From the NCBI GenBank assembly GCA_902478725.1, contig CABSMD010000134.1, positions 1 to 7,054 of the forward strand: 7,054 nt of DNA. The letters are read 5' to 3'. This document shows, in pieces, positions 6,215 to 7,054 of the stretch. The first letter of the stretch is position 1, and each line of letters starts with the position of its first letter. The notes below the pieces were generated by a model that did no database searches, was not told where the DNA came from, and was given only the letters and a program-made list of their open reading frames with translations. The translations under genes and the position numbers were made by a program. The stretch comes from an uncultured Clostridia bacterium (lineage in GTDB: Bacteria > Bacillota > Clostridia > HGM11514).

Positions 6215-7054
6215 ATGGCAATTGGAATCTTAACCGGCTGCATACTGCTTGCTCTGCTTTCGGCCGCCTATGCGGTCTATACGCACATGCAGGCGCGGCA
6301 GCTCACAAGCCGGCTGGAGGATATGCTGCGCCGGGCGGAGGATGGCTCATTTGAGGAATCTGCTTTTGATGAAAGCAGGCTGTCAAAATTGGAAACGATG
6401 CTGTATCACTATCTGCTTCGCGGCGCGACCTCACAACGGGTGATACGGGAAGAGAAGGACAAGATCAAGTCGTTAATCAGCGATATCTCCCATCAGACCA
6501 AAACACCGCTTGCCAACATCCGGCTATATACCGAACTGCTTGGGGAGAACGGCGATTTGCCGGCAGAGGCAGCGGATTTGGTACATCAGGTGCAGTTTCA
6601 GTCCGAAAAGTTGAATTTTTTGGTACAGGCACTTGTGAAAACCTCACGTCTGGAGAATGGCATTATCGCGCTCACTCCGCGTATGCAGGACGTATCTCCC
6701 ATGCTGGAAGAGCTTTATCAAATGTATCTGCCACTGGCCCAGCAAAAGGGTGTTTGCCTGCAGTACCGGCAGGAAACCCAATGCATGGCTGTGTTTGACC
6801 GGAAATGGACGATGGAAGCGGTTGGAAACATACTGGATAACGCGATCAAATATACGCCGCCTGATGGAGTGGTTACACTGTCTGTTAGAATATTTGAGAT
6901 GTTTGTCTGTGTAGATGTGACCGATACGGGAATCGGGATTTTGGAGAGTGAAATCCCTAAGCTGTTTAAACGTTTTTACCGTTCGCCGGGCGTGACCCAG
7001 TTGCAGGGCGTCGGGATCGGTTTGTATCTTGCCCGTGAAATTGTTGCAAGGCAG
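6215..7054 (+). CDS. Sensor histidine kinase with minimal membrane sensor (3' end missing)
   Basis: Membrane-bound histidine kinase, partner of the regulator just upstream; 280 residues are visible and the frame is still open at the window edge. One hydrophobic N-terminal helix (about 2-22) is followed directly by a charged cytoplasmic linker (about 25-85). There is no second membrane segment, extracellular loop or clear HAMP domain. The H-box SDISHQTKTPLANI places the phospho-acceptor at H93 (codon 6491-6493). The ATPase domain shows N-box NILDNAIKYTP with N209, G1 box DTGIGI (237-242), F-box FKRFYRS (251-257) and G2 box GVGIGLYLARE (265-275). Only the last 25-35 residues of the usual catalytic domain should be missing. 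Kinases with so little sensor often receive their signal from a partner, commonly an ABC transporter permease encoded nearby, as for the VncS and BceS types. That is family knowledge plus inference. All key catalytic residues are intact. Confidence 0.93.
   Translation, partial: MAIGILTGCILLALLSAAYAVYTHMQARQLTSRLEDMLRRAEDGSFEESAFDESRLSKLETMLYHYLLRGATSQRVIREEKDKIKSLISDISHQTKTPLANIRLYTELLGENGDLPAEAADLVHQVQFQSEKLNFLVQALVKTSRLENGIIALTPRMQDVSPMLEELYQMYLPLAQQKGVCLQYRQETQCMAVFDRKWTMEAVGNILDNAIKYTPPDGVVTLSVRIFEMFVCVDVTDTGIGILESEIPKLFKRFYRSPGVTQLQGVGIGLYLAREIVARQ

Noticed and set aside
6249..6914. Short plus-strand frames at 6249-6443 and 6657-6914.
   Set aside because: They are out of frame with the intact histidine kinase that runs from 6215 to the window edge with all its boxes.

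Overview
The window looks like a stretch of chromosome from an anaerobic, Clostridia-type Bacillota. The reasons are three S-layer homology (SLH) domains at the end of a very large surface protein, a FIVAR-like helical module typical of clostridial glycan-active proteins, roughly balanced base composition, strong GGAGG-like ribosome binding sites, and an OmpR-type two-component pair of a style common in Clostridia. I cannot assign a genus. All genes read on the + strand.

Positions 2-5386 hold the 3' part of a giant modular gene, at least 1794 codons. The reading frame is open to the left edge of the window, so the true start and signal peptide lie upstream. In order the product has: a jelly-roll-like beta domain; three Ig-like repeats; a right-handed parallel beta-helix catalytic module resembling glycoside hydrolase family 141; a fourth copy of the Ig-like repeat; a FIVAR-like helical domain; an unassigned beta-rich domain; a cadherin-like beta-sandwich; a Ser/Thr/Gly/Pro linker; and three SLH domains. 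The simplest reading is a polysaccharide-degrading enzyme held on the cell wall by its C-terminal SLH domains.

Positions 5387-5550 are intergenic. They contain a strong rho-independent terminator (5412-5452) and a near-consensus sigma-A promoter (TTGAAA, 17 bp, TATAAT; 5500-5528) followed by a good ribosome binding site. These separate the surface protein from the next transcription unit.

Positions 5551-6213 encode a complete OmpR/PhoB-type response regulator. Positions 6215-7054 encode its cognate histidine kinase, which starts one base after the regulator's stop codon and is cut by the right edge of the window just after the G2 box. The kinase has one N-terminal membrane helix and no extracellular sensor domain. 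Such kinases often take their input from a partner membrane protein, commonly an ABC transporter encoded next door, which would lie beyond this window. The terminator and separate promoter argue against co-transcription of the two-component system with the surface enzyme, so a functional link is possible but not shown.

I saw no tRNA, rRNA, CRISPR array, insertion sequence or attachment site. The most notable items are the architecture of the giant protein (Ig-like repeats on both sides of a GH141-like beta-helix, with an unassigned beta domain before the SLH anchor) and the minimal-sensor kinase. I found no clear evidence of an entirely new class of system.
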